Origin: Nitrosospira sp.
GTDB lineage: Bacteria > Pseudomonadota > Gammaproteobacteria > Burkholderiales > Nitrosomonadaceae
Assembly (NCBI GenBank): GCA_030453055.1
Contig: JAKDLC010000050.1
Span: 1 to 10,344 of the forward strand
DNA length: 10,344 nt
Direction: 5' to 3'
Below the pieces are notes generated by a model, which was not told the DNA's origin, did no database searches, and saw nothing but the letters and a program-made list of their open reading frames with translations. A program made the position numbers and the translations under genes. The number at the start of each line of letters is the position of its first letter. The stretch's first letter is position 1. Shown piece by piece: positions 1 through 6,700 of the stretch.

Positions 1-911
1 CGGTGCTGACCTCCGGTATGCGCGCCGCCGTTGGCATGATCATCATCGATTTTCCTACCGCCTACGCCAGCGACGCCGATGATTATCTGGCAAAAGGCCT
101 GGCCCTGCGTGACGATTACAGCCACCATCCGTTGCTATCGTTCTGCTTCGCACCTCACGCGCCTTACACCGTCAGCGACAAGGTTTTCGCCAACGTGCTT
201 ACCTATGCCGAGCAACTCGATGTACCCATCCATGTTCACTTGCACGAAACCGATGATGAAATCAGAAATAGTCTGAAAGCGCATGGCGTACGCCCGATAG
301 AACGTCTTCACAAACTGGGCTTGCTCGGCCCCAACCTGATCGCGGTGCACATGGTCCATCTCACCGGCGATGAAATCGGACTGATGGCGCAACAGTGTTG
401 CGCCGTGGCGCACTGCCCTTCATCCAATCTGAAACTTGCCAACGGGGTTGCGCCCATCGCCTCGCTGTTGAGCAAAGGGGTTAATGTGGGTCTTGGAACG
501 GACGGCGCCGCGAGCAATAATCGCCTCGATATGTTCGAGGAAATGCGTTTCGCCGCGCTGCTCGCCAAGGGCGAAAGCGGCAGAGCGGACGTGCTGCCGG
601 CATATCAGGCACTGCAAATAGCCACACTCAATGGCGCCAAGGCGCTAGGCCTGGGTGCGGTTACCGGCTCGCTGGTCGTGGGCAAGGCAGCGGACATCAC
701 CGCCGTGGATTTTTCCAGCCTTGAACTCGCACCCTGTTATGATCCTGTTTCGCACCTTGTCTACACCGCCGGGCGGGAACAGGTGAGCCATGTTTGGGTA
801 GATGGTAAAATGCTGCTGAATGATGGAGAATTGACCACTTTGAACGAGCGGGAATTATTCCTCAGGGCGGAATTCTGGCGGGAACGGATTGCGGAAGGGA
901 TGAACAGTTAA
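1..911 (+). CDS. mtaD: 5-methylthioadenosine/S-adenosylhomocysteine deaminase family amidohydrolase (5'-truncated by the window)
   Basis: This is the C-terminal part, about 302 residues, of a cytosolic metal-dependent TRZ/ATZ amidohydrolase. Members hydrolytically deaminate methylthioadenosine or S-adenosylhomocysteine to the inosine form. The frame is open to the window edge, and the family is about 440 residues long, so the N-terminus with the first HxH metal motif lies upstream. The GTG at base 3 is not the real start. Counting from that codon, visible family motifs are HVHLHE (77-82; H79 as metal ligand and E82 as substrate or proton-shuttle residue), VHMVHL (115-120; H116), [13 protein letters not shown] (136-148) and [10 protein letters not shown] (164-173; D167 as metal ligand). 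The tail 'ADITAVD' followed by 'VSHVWVDGK' is the usual beta-sandwich end. The stop overlaps the ubiG start by one base (TAATG), which suggests translational coupling. The family is clear, but the exact substrate (MTA, SAH or another adenosine derivative) cannot be read from the sequence. Confidence 0.9.
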   Translation, partial: VLTSGMRAAVGMIIIDFPTAYASDADDYLAKGLALRDDYSHHPLLSFCFAPHAPYTVSDKVFANVLTYAEQLDVPIHVHLHETDDEIRNSLKAHGVRPIERLHKLGLLGPNLIAVHMVHLTGDEIGLMAQQCCAVAHCPSSNLKLANGVAPIASLLSKGVNVGLGTDGAASNNRLDMFEEMRFAALLAKGESGRADVLPAYQALQIATLNGAKALGLGAVTGSLVVGKAADITAVDFSSLELAPCYDPVSHLVYTAGREQVSHVWVDGKMLLNDGELTTLNERELFLRAEFWRERIAEGMNS

Positions 912-1627
912 TGATCAAGGAAACGGAAAGCAAGAGCGTAAATGTTGATCCGCTGGAATTGGAGAAATTCAACCAGCTGGCGCATCGCTGGTGGGATCCC
1001 AACAGTGAATTCAAGCCGTTGCATGAAATCAATCCATTACGGCTCGATTACATTGACCGGCTGGCGGGTCTCGCGGGTAAAACCGTGCTGGACGTCGGCT
1101 GCGGCGGCGGCATCCTGTCGGAAAGCATGGCAGGGCGCGGCGCACATGTCGTCGGCATCGATCTTGGCGACAAACCCCTGAAAGTGGCAAAGCTACACCT
1201 GCTGGAGACCGGCAGGCATGTGAGGTACCGCAAGATCGCGGTAGAAGACCTCGCCAGAGAACAGCCTCGTCATTACGATGTGATTACCTGTATGGAAATG
1301 CTGGAGCACGTGCCCAGCCCGGCAAGCACCGTGCACGCTTGCGCTCAACTCGCCAAGCCGGGTGGCTGGGTTTTCTTCTCGACCATCAACCGCAACCCGA
1401 AATCATACCTGTTCGCTGTAATTGGAGCGGAATATGTATTGAATCTGCTGCCGCGAGGCACGCACGATTATGCGAAATTCATCAAACCGTCCGAGCTTGC
1501 GCGCATGGCTCGCGACGCGAGGCTCGATGTGGAAGAGATCATCGGCATGACATACAACCCCATCACCAAGGTCTACGCACTGGAGTCGGATTCAGACGTG
1601 AACTACATCATGGCTTGCCGTGCCTGA
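911..1627 (+). CDS. ubiG: Bifunctional ubiquinone biosynthesis O-methyltransferase UbiG
   Basis: This 238-residue enzyme matches the family's usual length of about 240. UbiG is SAM-dependent and performs both O-methylations of ubiquinone synthesis: on the 2-polyprenyl-6-hydroxyphenol intermediate and on the final demethylubiquinol. It acts at the inner face of the cytoplasmic membrane. The N-terminus has the UbiG signature [11 protein letters not shown] (20-30). The SAM-binding glycine loop is VLDVGCGGG (59-67), with the acidic ribose-binding residue D84 in VVGIDL. The stretch '[14 protein letters not shown]' (157-170) followed by a hydrophobic segment and '[17 protein letters not shown]' (180-196) is typical of UbiG and includes its membrane-associating region. 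The ATG overlaps the mtaD stop. A purine-rich GGAAGGG (893-899) lies 11 bases upstream, somewhat far, which fits coupling to mtaD translation. No terminator follows directly. Identification is secure. Confidence 0.96.
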   Translation: MIKETESKSVNVDPLELEKFNQLAHRWWDPNSEFKPLHEINPLRLDYIDRLAGLAGKTVLDVGCGGGILSESMAGRGAHVVGIDLGDKPLKVAKLHLLETGRHVRYRKIAVEDLAREQPRHYDVITCMEMLEHVPSPASTVHACAQLAKPGGWVFFSTINRNPKSYLFAVIGAEYVLNLLPRGTHDYAKFIKPSELARMARDARLDVEEIIGMTYNPITKVYALESDSDVNYIMACRA

Positions 1628-1973
1628 AATCGCGAGTGCGGCGATGAAAAAGTGATAAACCGGGAAACGCAACCGGCCCGCTCAGTTTTATTTATCCAGC
1701 GCGAGAAAATATTATCATTTCGTCATTCCGGACTTAGCCCGGATGTTTCATAAATTCGCGTGATGATTGCGCAGGATTTTGTTTTGTAGGGGGATTTTGT
1801 GAGAGAGTGGCGTAGTTACTCATACGCCCGACTGAGCAAAATTCCCATACGAAACAAAAAACCAGCAAGGACGCGCGTCAATTTATGAAACATCCGGGTT
1901 AATCCGGAATCCAGCCCAAATGAACGGCGGCGTGTGTGCGCCTCACCCCATGACTTCCCGAAGTGGCCGACTC
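1628..1973. other. Intergenic gap between ubiG and the HAD phosphatase gene
   Basis: This 346-base gap holds no credible protein gene. Its first 97 bases are AT-rich and featureless apart from a weak CCGG-CCGG pairing near 1660-1675. Bases 1725-1910 form a long palindromic element, annotated separately. The last 63 bases lead into gph. An upstream in-frame ATG at 1920 would add 18 residues (MNGGVCAPHP...) unlike any HAD N-terminus, and I do not accept it as the start. No U-tract terminator is visible, so read-through from mtaD-ubiG to gph is possible, but any such RNA would contain the large hairpin. Confidence 0.6.
1725..1910. mobile_element. 186-bp palindromic MITE-like element
   Basis: The two halves are imperfect reverse complements along their whole length. 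The outer arms are ATTCCGGA (1725-1732) and TCCGGAAT (1903-1910). Inside them is a perfect 19-base arm, CCCGGATGTTTCATAAATT (1738-1756), matched by its reverse complement at 1880-1898. Further inward, a GGATTTTGTTTTGTAGG-type segment near 1772-1800 pairs imperfectly with the CAAAATTCCC...AACAAAAAACC segment near 1839-1863. The centre is GGCGTA...TACGCC (about 1810-1829). It has no coding capacity. Full-length terminal inverted repeats without a transposase fit a non-autonomous foldback element, or a fused pair of IS ends. Flanking bases (CGTCATTCCGG on the left, CCGGAATCCAG on the right) also resemble the common betaproteobacterial REP-type palindrome, so the element may have inserted into one. 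The palindrome is seen directly; mobility is inferred. Confidence 0.7.
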
Positions 1974-2621
1974 ATGATTAAAGCCGTTCTCTTCGATCTC
2001 GACGGCACCCTGGCTAACACTGCCCCCGATCTGGGTCATGCCCTCAACCGGCAGCGCATCGCCCGAGGCCTCTCGGCTTTGTCGATAGAGCTCATCCGTA
2101 CGGAAGCCTCGGCCGGGGCCCGCGGGTTGCTTGGTCTCGGATTCAATATCAAACCGGGTGATCCGGAATATGAGACGATGCGCAACGAATTTCTCGATTA
2201 TTATGCCGAGCGCCTGTGCCACGAAACAAGCTTGTTTCCAGGCGTAGCCGAATTGCTCGATCAGCTCGATGTTCGCCGGGTTGCCTGGGGCATCGTCACC
2301 AACAAACCCGCGCGCTTCACCATACCCTTGATGCGGGAACTGGGCTTGAGCCAGCGTGCCGCCTGCATCGTCAGCGGTGGCGACACCGTCCATTCCAAGC
2401 CACACCCGGAGCCGCTGCTGACAGCGAGCAGCGCAATGGCGGTAGCCCCCGGTGAATGCGTCTACCTTGGCGACGACATCCGCGACGTGCAAGCCAGCCT
2501 GGCTGCGGGCATGGAGCCGGTCATTGCCAGATACGGGTACCTCGGGAATGTGGGCCCGCCTGAATCATGGGGAGCAAGATACCTAATAGATCAGCCGCAA
2601 GAACTGCTCGGTTACCTTTAG
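1974..2621 (+). CDS. gph: HAD-superfamily phosphatase (phosphoglycolate phosphatase / MupP-like)
   Basis: A 215-residue cytosolic HAD phosphatase, subfamily IA with a helical cap. Motif I is DLDGT (8-12), with nucleophile D8 and acid/base D10. Motif II is VTN (108-110; T109), motif III is SKPHPEP (141-147; K142) and motif IV is GDD (166-168), holding the Mg-binding acids. The cap lies between about residues 16 and 90. The ATG at 1974 puts motif I at the usual distance from the N-terminus. A weak AAGTGG (1961-1966) precedes it, and the upstream in-frame ATG at 1920 is unlikely. Such genes are usually called gph (2-phosphoglycolate to glycolate). However, the order mtaD-ubiG-HAD, SKPHPEP and the ending RYGYLGNVGPPESWGARYLI resemble Pseudomonas MupP, which dephosphorylates MurNAc-6-phosphate in peptidoglycan recycling. 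The HAD fold is certain; the substrate is open. A palindromic element separates it from ubiG. Confidence 0.9.
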   Translation: MIKAVLFDLDGTLANTAPDLGHALNRQRIARGLSALSIELIRTEASAGARGLLGLGFNIKPGDPEYETMRNEFLDYYAERLCHETSLFPGVAELLDQLDVRRVAWGIVTNKPARFTIPLMRELGLSQRAACIVSGGDTVHSKPHPEPLLTASSAMAVAPGECVYLGDDIRDVQASLAAGMEPVIARYGYLGNVGPPESWGARYLIDQPQELLGYL

Positions 2622-2686
2622 ACGCCCTTCAGATTCTGTTGAAATGTAACACGGGAATTCTTTAACCGTATCGCCTGTTAAAAATG

Positions 2687-2720
2687 TAGGGCGTAATAAG
2701 CGAAGCGCATTACGCCGGAT
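2687..2720. repeat. GTAGGGCGTAATAAGCGAAG-type intergenic hairpin repeat
   Basis: GGCGTAAT (2690-2697) pairs perfectly with ATTACGCC (2709-2716) around the loop AAGCGAAGCGC. The form 'GTAGGGCGnAnAAGCG(A/C)AGCGC...CGCCGG' is recalled as a widespread short intergenic palindrome in many proteobacterial and cyanobacterial genomes. It is probably a REP-like sequence rather than a terminator, because no T-tract follows. Confidence 0.6.
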
Positions 2721-2728
2721 GTTCTCAT

Positions 2729-2747
2729 GTAGATGGAGTCCATCTAC
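2729..2747. repeat. Perfect short palindrome (9-bp arms)
   Basis: GTAGATGGA (2729-2737) is followed after one base by its exact reverse complement TCCATCTAC (2739-2747). It lies inside the segment bracketed by the 21-bp direct repeats. It is also flanked by a second, wider inverted pair, TTCTCAT (2722-2728) and ATGAGAA (2785-2791). Its role is unknown; no T-tract follows. Confidence 0.6.
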
Positions 2748-2804
2748 GGACAAAGTATCACCGGTGTATGGCAGAAGTAGCCGTATGAGAATTCTTTAAC
2801 CGTA

Positions 2805-2828
2805 TCGCCACGCCTGATTTGGTGGCGA
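2805..2828. repeat. Hairpin at the end of the second direct repeat
   Basis: TCGCCAC (2805-2811) pairs with GTGGCGA (2822-2828) around a 10-base loop. The left arm uses the last five bases of the second 21-bp repeat copy; the first copy lacks the matching partner. It is not followed by a T-run, so it is not an obvious intrinsic terminator. Confidence 0.45.
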
Positions 2829-2905
2829 AATTAGGGAATCCTCCAGAGTTCCCCCGATTTCTGTTATAGTGACCTTCGCTTCGCAGTAAAACTCGAAGTT
2901 CGTAG

Positions 2906-2935
2906 TTGAACTCTTTCAGTCCAGTACCATCTAAT
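2906..2935 (+). promoter_or_regulatory. Putative sigma-70 promoter of ssrA
   Basis: TTGAAC (2906-2911) and TCTAAT (2930-2935) match the sigma-70 -35 and -10 consensus in five of six bases each, with an 18-base spacer. Transcription would begin near 2942, about a dozen bases before the mature tmRNA 5' end. That fits a short precursor leader removed by RNase P. This is a pattern match only. Confidence 0.45.
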
Positions 2936-2954
2936 TGCTGTAACACAGAATGCC

Positions 2955-3316
2955 GGGGGCGACCTGGCTTCGACGTGGGTTGCAAAGCAGTGCAGGGCAT
3001 ACCGAGGACCAGTCACCTCGTAAATACATCTGGAAAACCATAGTCGCAAACGACGAACGTTACGCTCTAGCCGCTTAAATCCGGCTAGACTCCGCACCGG
3101 TGGGCCTCAACGCCGGGTCTGGCAACAGACAGCGGAGCCATTAACGAGGATCGCGCTCCGTAGGGTTACTTTACAGAGCGTTAAATAATAGGTGACTCGC
3201 CTGTCATCAGCCCGCCGGTTGGCGGATGCCGGGTTAAATCAAATAACATGGCTAAGTATGTAGAACTGACTGTAGAGGACTTGCGGACGCGGGTTCGATT
3301 CCCGCCGCCTCCACCA
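2955..3316 (+). ncRNA. ssrA: Transfer-messenger RNA (tmRNA), one-piece
   Basis: tmRNA rescues ribosomes stalled on truncated mRNAs and, with SmpB, adds a degradation tag to the nascent chain. The 5' end GGGGGCGACCTGGCTTCGACG is typical. Its acceptor strand GGGGGCG (2955-2961) pairs with CGCCTCC (3306-3312), including one G-U pair, followed by discriminator A3313 and an encoded CCA (3314-3316). The T arm (GCGGGTTCGATTCCCGC) is at 3289-3305. The resume codon GCA starts at 3046, and the tag frame 3046-3078 encodes ANDERYALAA then TAA. The ending ALAA is the usual ClpXP/ClpAP signal. The RNA is about 362 nt, the usual bacterial length, and is not split. Its 3' end is a known integration target for tyrosine-recombinase islands, and the DNA downstream looks accessory. 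Confidence 0.97.
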
Positions 3317-3324
3317 ATATAAAA

Positions 3325-3353
3325 GACCAACCACTTATCCGGTTGGTTTTTTT
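3325..3353 (+). terminator. Intrinsic terminator of ssrA
   Basis: ACCAACC (3326-3332) pairs with GGTTGGT (3341-3347) around an 8-base loop, followed at once by a run of seven T (3347-3353). It starts nine bases after the tmRNA CCA and is correctly placed to end the precursor. Confidence 0.9.
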
Positions 3354-3756
3354 CGTCTAAACCCGCGTGTCTGCGCGGGTTCGTGAGGTTTATTGCGGAC
3401 TCCGGATATTGGCGGGTACCGTAATTCCGGTCCTATTTTTCTCTCCAGTGTCGCTCTCTCTGAGGTGACGGAAGTCCGCAAATGCTCTCACTCGCTCCTT
3501 TGTATATCAACAACTTACGTGCGTACGGATCAACTGGTTGATTTTCAGCATTGAGTAAGGCAGAGGAAACTGTCCCCTATTCGAATGACTCACTACACTA
3601 GAAACCTCAATTTGCCGCGTGGTTGACGGTGCTGTAGACTCGACGCGTTTGACGCAATACTTTGTAACTCCACTAAATAATAGCCGTTTCCTCTTGTCGC
3701 GCGTCACATCTCGTGAACGGCAATGTGCTATGGAGTAAGTTTTCAAGAGGCAGGTC
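3354..3756. other. Gene-free region between ssrA and the helicase-nuclease gene
   Basis: About 400 bases, AT-richer than the flanking genes, with no convincing coding frame. A small hairpin, ACCCGCG (3361-3367) with CGCGGGT (3374-3380), lacks a T-tract. Two TTGACG hexamers (3623-3628, 3649-3654) could be -35 elements. The second is followed 19 bases later by TAAATA and 21 bases later by AATAAT (3676-3681), neither at ideal spacing, so any promoter for the downstream gene is only suggested. If an island begins at ssrA, this is its left edge, but no integrase is here. Confidence 0.5.
3745..3750 (+). promoter_or_regulatory. Ribosome binding site supporting the GTG start at 3757
   Basis: AAGAGG ends six bases before the GTG codon, a good Shine-Dalgarno position. 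It favours GTG at 3757 over later ATG codons such as that at 3841, which would remove conserved-looking N-terminal sequence. Confidence 0.6.
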
Positions 3757-6700
3757 GTGAACGAAATCGTCAAGAACAAGGTTCGCCAGCTTTATCACTT
3801 CCTCAAGGAAGCGAACCAGCTTCGATTCCGTCCGATTCGGATGCTTGGTGACCAGCCCAAGGTCGTACGGCTAGCGGACATGCCAGACCACCCATCGATG
3901 CAACTCTACCGACCTGTTCGCGTGGTGAACACGCAGGAAATGCCGGATATCCTCTTGCGCATCAAGCGGCCGGCGACGACACGATGTCCAGCGCCCCCTG
4001 ATATCCTTGCCTCCTGGTTGTTGCCTGGATGGGATGATCCGAATAAGCCGGCGACCTACGCCGAAAGCCGGAACGAGACTGAAGAAGAGAAGACGGTTAC
4101 CGTTAGATTCGATGACGATGAACAACGGATCTCTGACTTTATCGCATGGGACATTCAGAGGAACGCTTGGGTCGTGCCGGAACAGGTAGCCCGCAAGGCG
4201 CTCCGTTTCTTCGAGGTATTCTACGACATCCATTCAACAATTGAAAAGGATGGCGAGCAGCTTGAGTTGTTGGTGGCTGACGGTCACCTGTCTTGGCAAA
4301 CGACATCTGGAAATGATGGACTGATCACCATCGATCACCCAATCCTGCTCAAGCGCGTCGAGTTGCGGTTCAATGCCAATGGTCCCGAATTCACGATCCA
4401 CGAGACTGATCGCGAGCCAGAGTTGTACAGTAGCCTTTTTGTCGACCTACAAGATGTGTCCTCGGTAGCAATTAGGAGCCGCAAGAATGAGTTGGAGGCC
4501 TCCAGCTACCATCCTATCGGATGGGAAGATACCGAAGCCTTCCTGAAAGCGTTCATCCAGACCGTATCGCCCATCAATGGCGAGTTTCTGGATAAACCAG
4601 CTACGGGTGGCGCAACGACTACACCGCGCATGTGGCGCGATCCGATTCTGTTTTTGCGGAAGCGAATCGCAGGTATCGCCAATGCCGTCGACGCAATCAT
4701 TGACGACGTAGATCATCAGGAGATATTCCCACCTGCGCTGGCCCAGATCACGGGTACTATGGAGGAGTGGGAAGGCTCAGGGCTGGGGGATGGATCAGGT
4801 AGCAGCGATGCCGACGGTGCCGGGCAACAAGCAACGCCTACCATCAGCGACGAGGATATCCTTCTGGCCAAGGAGGCGAACGAAGCGCAGCTTCAGATTA
4901 TCCGTCGCCTCCACCACAGCGGCTCTGTTATCGTTCAAGGTCCGCCCGGAACCGGGAAGACGCACACCATTGGAAATCTCATTGGGCACCTCCTTTCCCA
5001 AGGAAAGTCGATCCTTGTCACGGCCCAGACTGCAAAGGCGCTGCGTGTCCTGCGTGACAAGGTTCCGGAAGTTCTCCAGCCCTTATGCGTATCTGTCCTT
5101 GGCAGTGACCAGGATGCCCGCCGTCAACTGGAATCTTCCATTGGCTCCATCACCGAGCGTTTGACTAGCGATTCAAGCGTTACCTTGCTGGACAAGGCCA
5201 CGAAGTTCGAGAGCGAGCGGAAAGTACTGCTTCGCCATTCCAATGAACTCAACCACAAGCTCCGGAAGGCGCTGGAGAACGAATACCGCGAGATTGTCAT
5301 TGGCGAGCGGCATTTTTCGCCTTCCGATGCAGCCCGGTTTGTCTCCAGTCATCAGGCGTTGCACGCGTGGGTACCCGGCCCGGTCAGACTTGCGACGCCC
5401 ATTAGCCTGTCAGAACCAGAGTTGGTGCGTTTCTATGCACTCGGCGCTTCCTATACAGTTGAAGAAGAGCAGGATGCACGATATCCCTTGCCAGAATTAG
5501 CTGAATTTCCCTCAGAGCGGCAATTTCAGATCATGGTTTCGGAGTACCGACACCTGCTGACCTGCGATCTGTCGGTCGGGGCGGACCGGTGGCAGTCGGG
5601 AGGGAGCGGTAGCGGCGCTATCGAAGCGCTCGCCAACACCCTTGAATCAGAGTTTTCAGATGATCTCAGAAGCCAATCGTGGCGGCCGTACGCTATCGTC
5701 GCCGGCATCCATGGCGGCACGGAGCGAGAGGTCTGGGATAGATTGATTACCCACATTGAGAAGTCAGCAGAGGCCAATTCAAAACACGCCCTGATGTTTC
5801 ATCATCGCCCGCAACTGTCCGAAACTTTCCCTGCGCATAAGCAACGACAGATCACCGTCGAAATCTGTGAGCACCTCGCTGCTGGTGGTAAGCTCGGATT
5901 TATCCAGCTCGCCACTCGCTCCGAGTGGCGACAATTCATTAAGACGGCATCTGTAACCGCCGGACAGCCGAATCATCAAGACCACTTCGAGGCCATCGGG
6001 TGCCTTGCTGAACTGGAGTCTTACCGGCTTGAGTTGGAATTCCCTTGGAACAATCTGATCGGGCAGCACATCAGCAAGCCGTTCAATACGTTTGGGAATT
6101 CACCGGAACTATCCTGCCGTGCCCTGATTCCTGAGATTCGCCGCTGCCTTGACTGGCATTCGTCAGTATGGAAATTGCTCGTGGCCAAACTGGAGGCGGA
6201 AGGTTTGAAGGTGGATCGCGTCTTGGCATCAATGCCGCATGAAGCCAGCCAGATCTCCGAACACCTCATGATCGATCGCCTCGCGACTGATGTGTTGCCT
6301 GCACTACTGGTGGCCGAAGCGGGTCGGCGAAAACTTCGCGAATGCGAAGCAGGATTTGACCATCTTGCTAATCTATCGACCCAAGTCGATCCAACATCCC
6401 CGGACAAGGGATGTATTGGCCGCATCATCGCCGCCGTTCGCTCGCGCAACCCAGAAACTTATGTGGCTGCAATGGAATACGCTCGCCGTCTGCATACCGT
6501 CAAACCACTAGTGTTGGAGCGCGATGCGCTCGCCGACAAGTTGAAGCTGGTCGCTCTCGCTTGGGCGGAACATGTCACTAATCGAGTGCCACCTCACAAC
6601 CAAGGGCGGATTCCCGGCGATGTTGGCAAGGCATGGACGTGGCGCCAGTTGCACGATACGCTTGCTGAACGGGATTGCCTTGATGCTCACGAGCTGCAAC

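Larger units (their letters stand above)
2655..2809. repeat. Pair of 21-bp perfect direct repeats bracketing hairpin DNA
   Basis: The same 21 bases, beginning GAATTCTTTAACC and ending GTATCGCC, occur at 2655-2675 and 2789-2809. The 113 bases between them are dense in secondary structure. Repeats this long are unlikely by chance over so short a span. They could be a target duplication left by an insertion, a recombination product or two copies of a small dispersed repeat. No coding sequence is present. Confidence 0.75.
2622..2954. other. Repeat-rich intergenic region between gph and ssrA
   Basis: These 333 bases contain no credible protein gene. They hold a 21-bp direct repeat, at least three hairpins and the probable ssrA promoter, listed separately. 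No intrinsic terminator with a U-tract is visible after gph. Between 2829 and 2905 there is only a GGGAA...TTCCC hairpin (about 2834-2853) and an isolated TATAGT (2865-2870) without a convincing -35 partner. Confidence 0.6.

Noticed and set aside
1920..1973. In-frame upstream ATG for gph that would add 18 residues
   Set aside because: The added residues (MNGGVCAPHPMTSRSGRL) are unlike HAD N-termini, which begin a few residues before DLDGT; the ATG at 1974 fits the family.
1899..2492. 197-codon minus-strand open frame across gph
   Set aside because: It is antisense to a clear HAD gene whose motifs lie on the + strand; its openness follows from the G+C-rich codon pattern.
2655..2809. CRISPR array
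   Set aside because: Only two repeat copies with a 113-base interval full of palindromes; no regular spacer pattern and no cas genes in the window.
2865..2870. TATAGT as an ssrA -10 box
   Set aside because: No acceptable -35 hexamer at 16-18 bases upstream, and it lies about 85 bases before the mature RNA; the TTGAAC/TCTAAT pair is better.
3361..3383. CGCGGGTTCG downstream of ssrA (3374-3383) repeating ten bases of the tmRNA T arm (3288-3297), as a possible att duplicate
   Set aside because: The match stops after ten bases and does not include the 3' end with CCA; it is more simply one arm of a small hairpin.
3507..3779. 90-codon minus-strand frame between ssrA and the helicase-nuclease gene
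   Set aside because: Low-complexity, non-protein-like composition, no ribosome binding site seen, and it overlaps the real + strand gene start.
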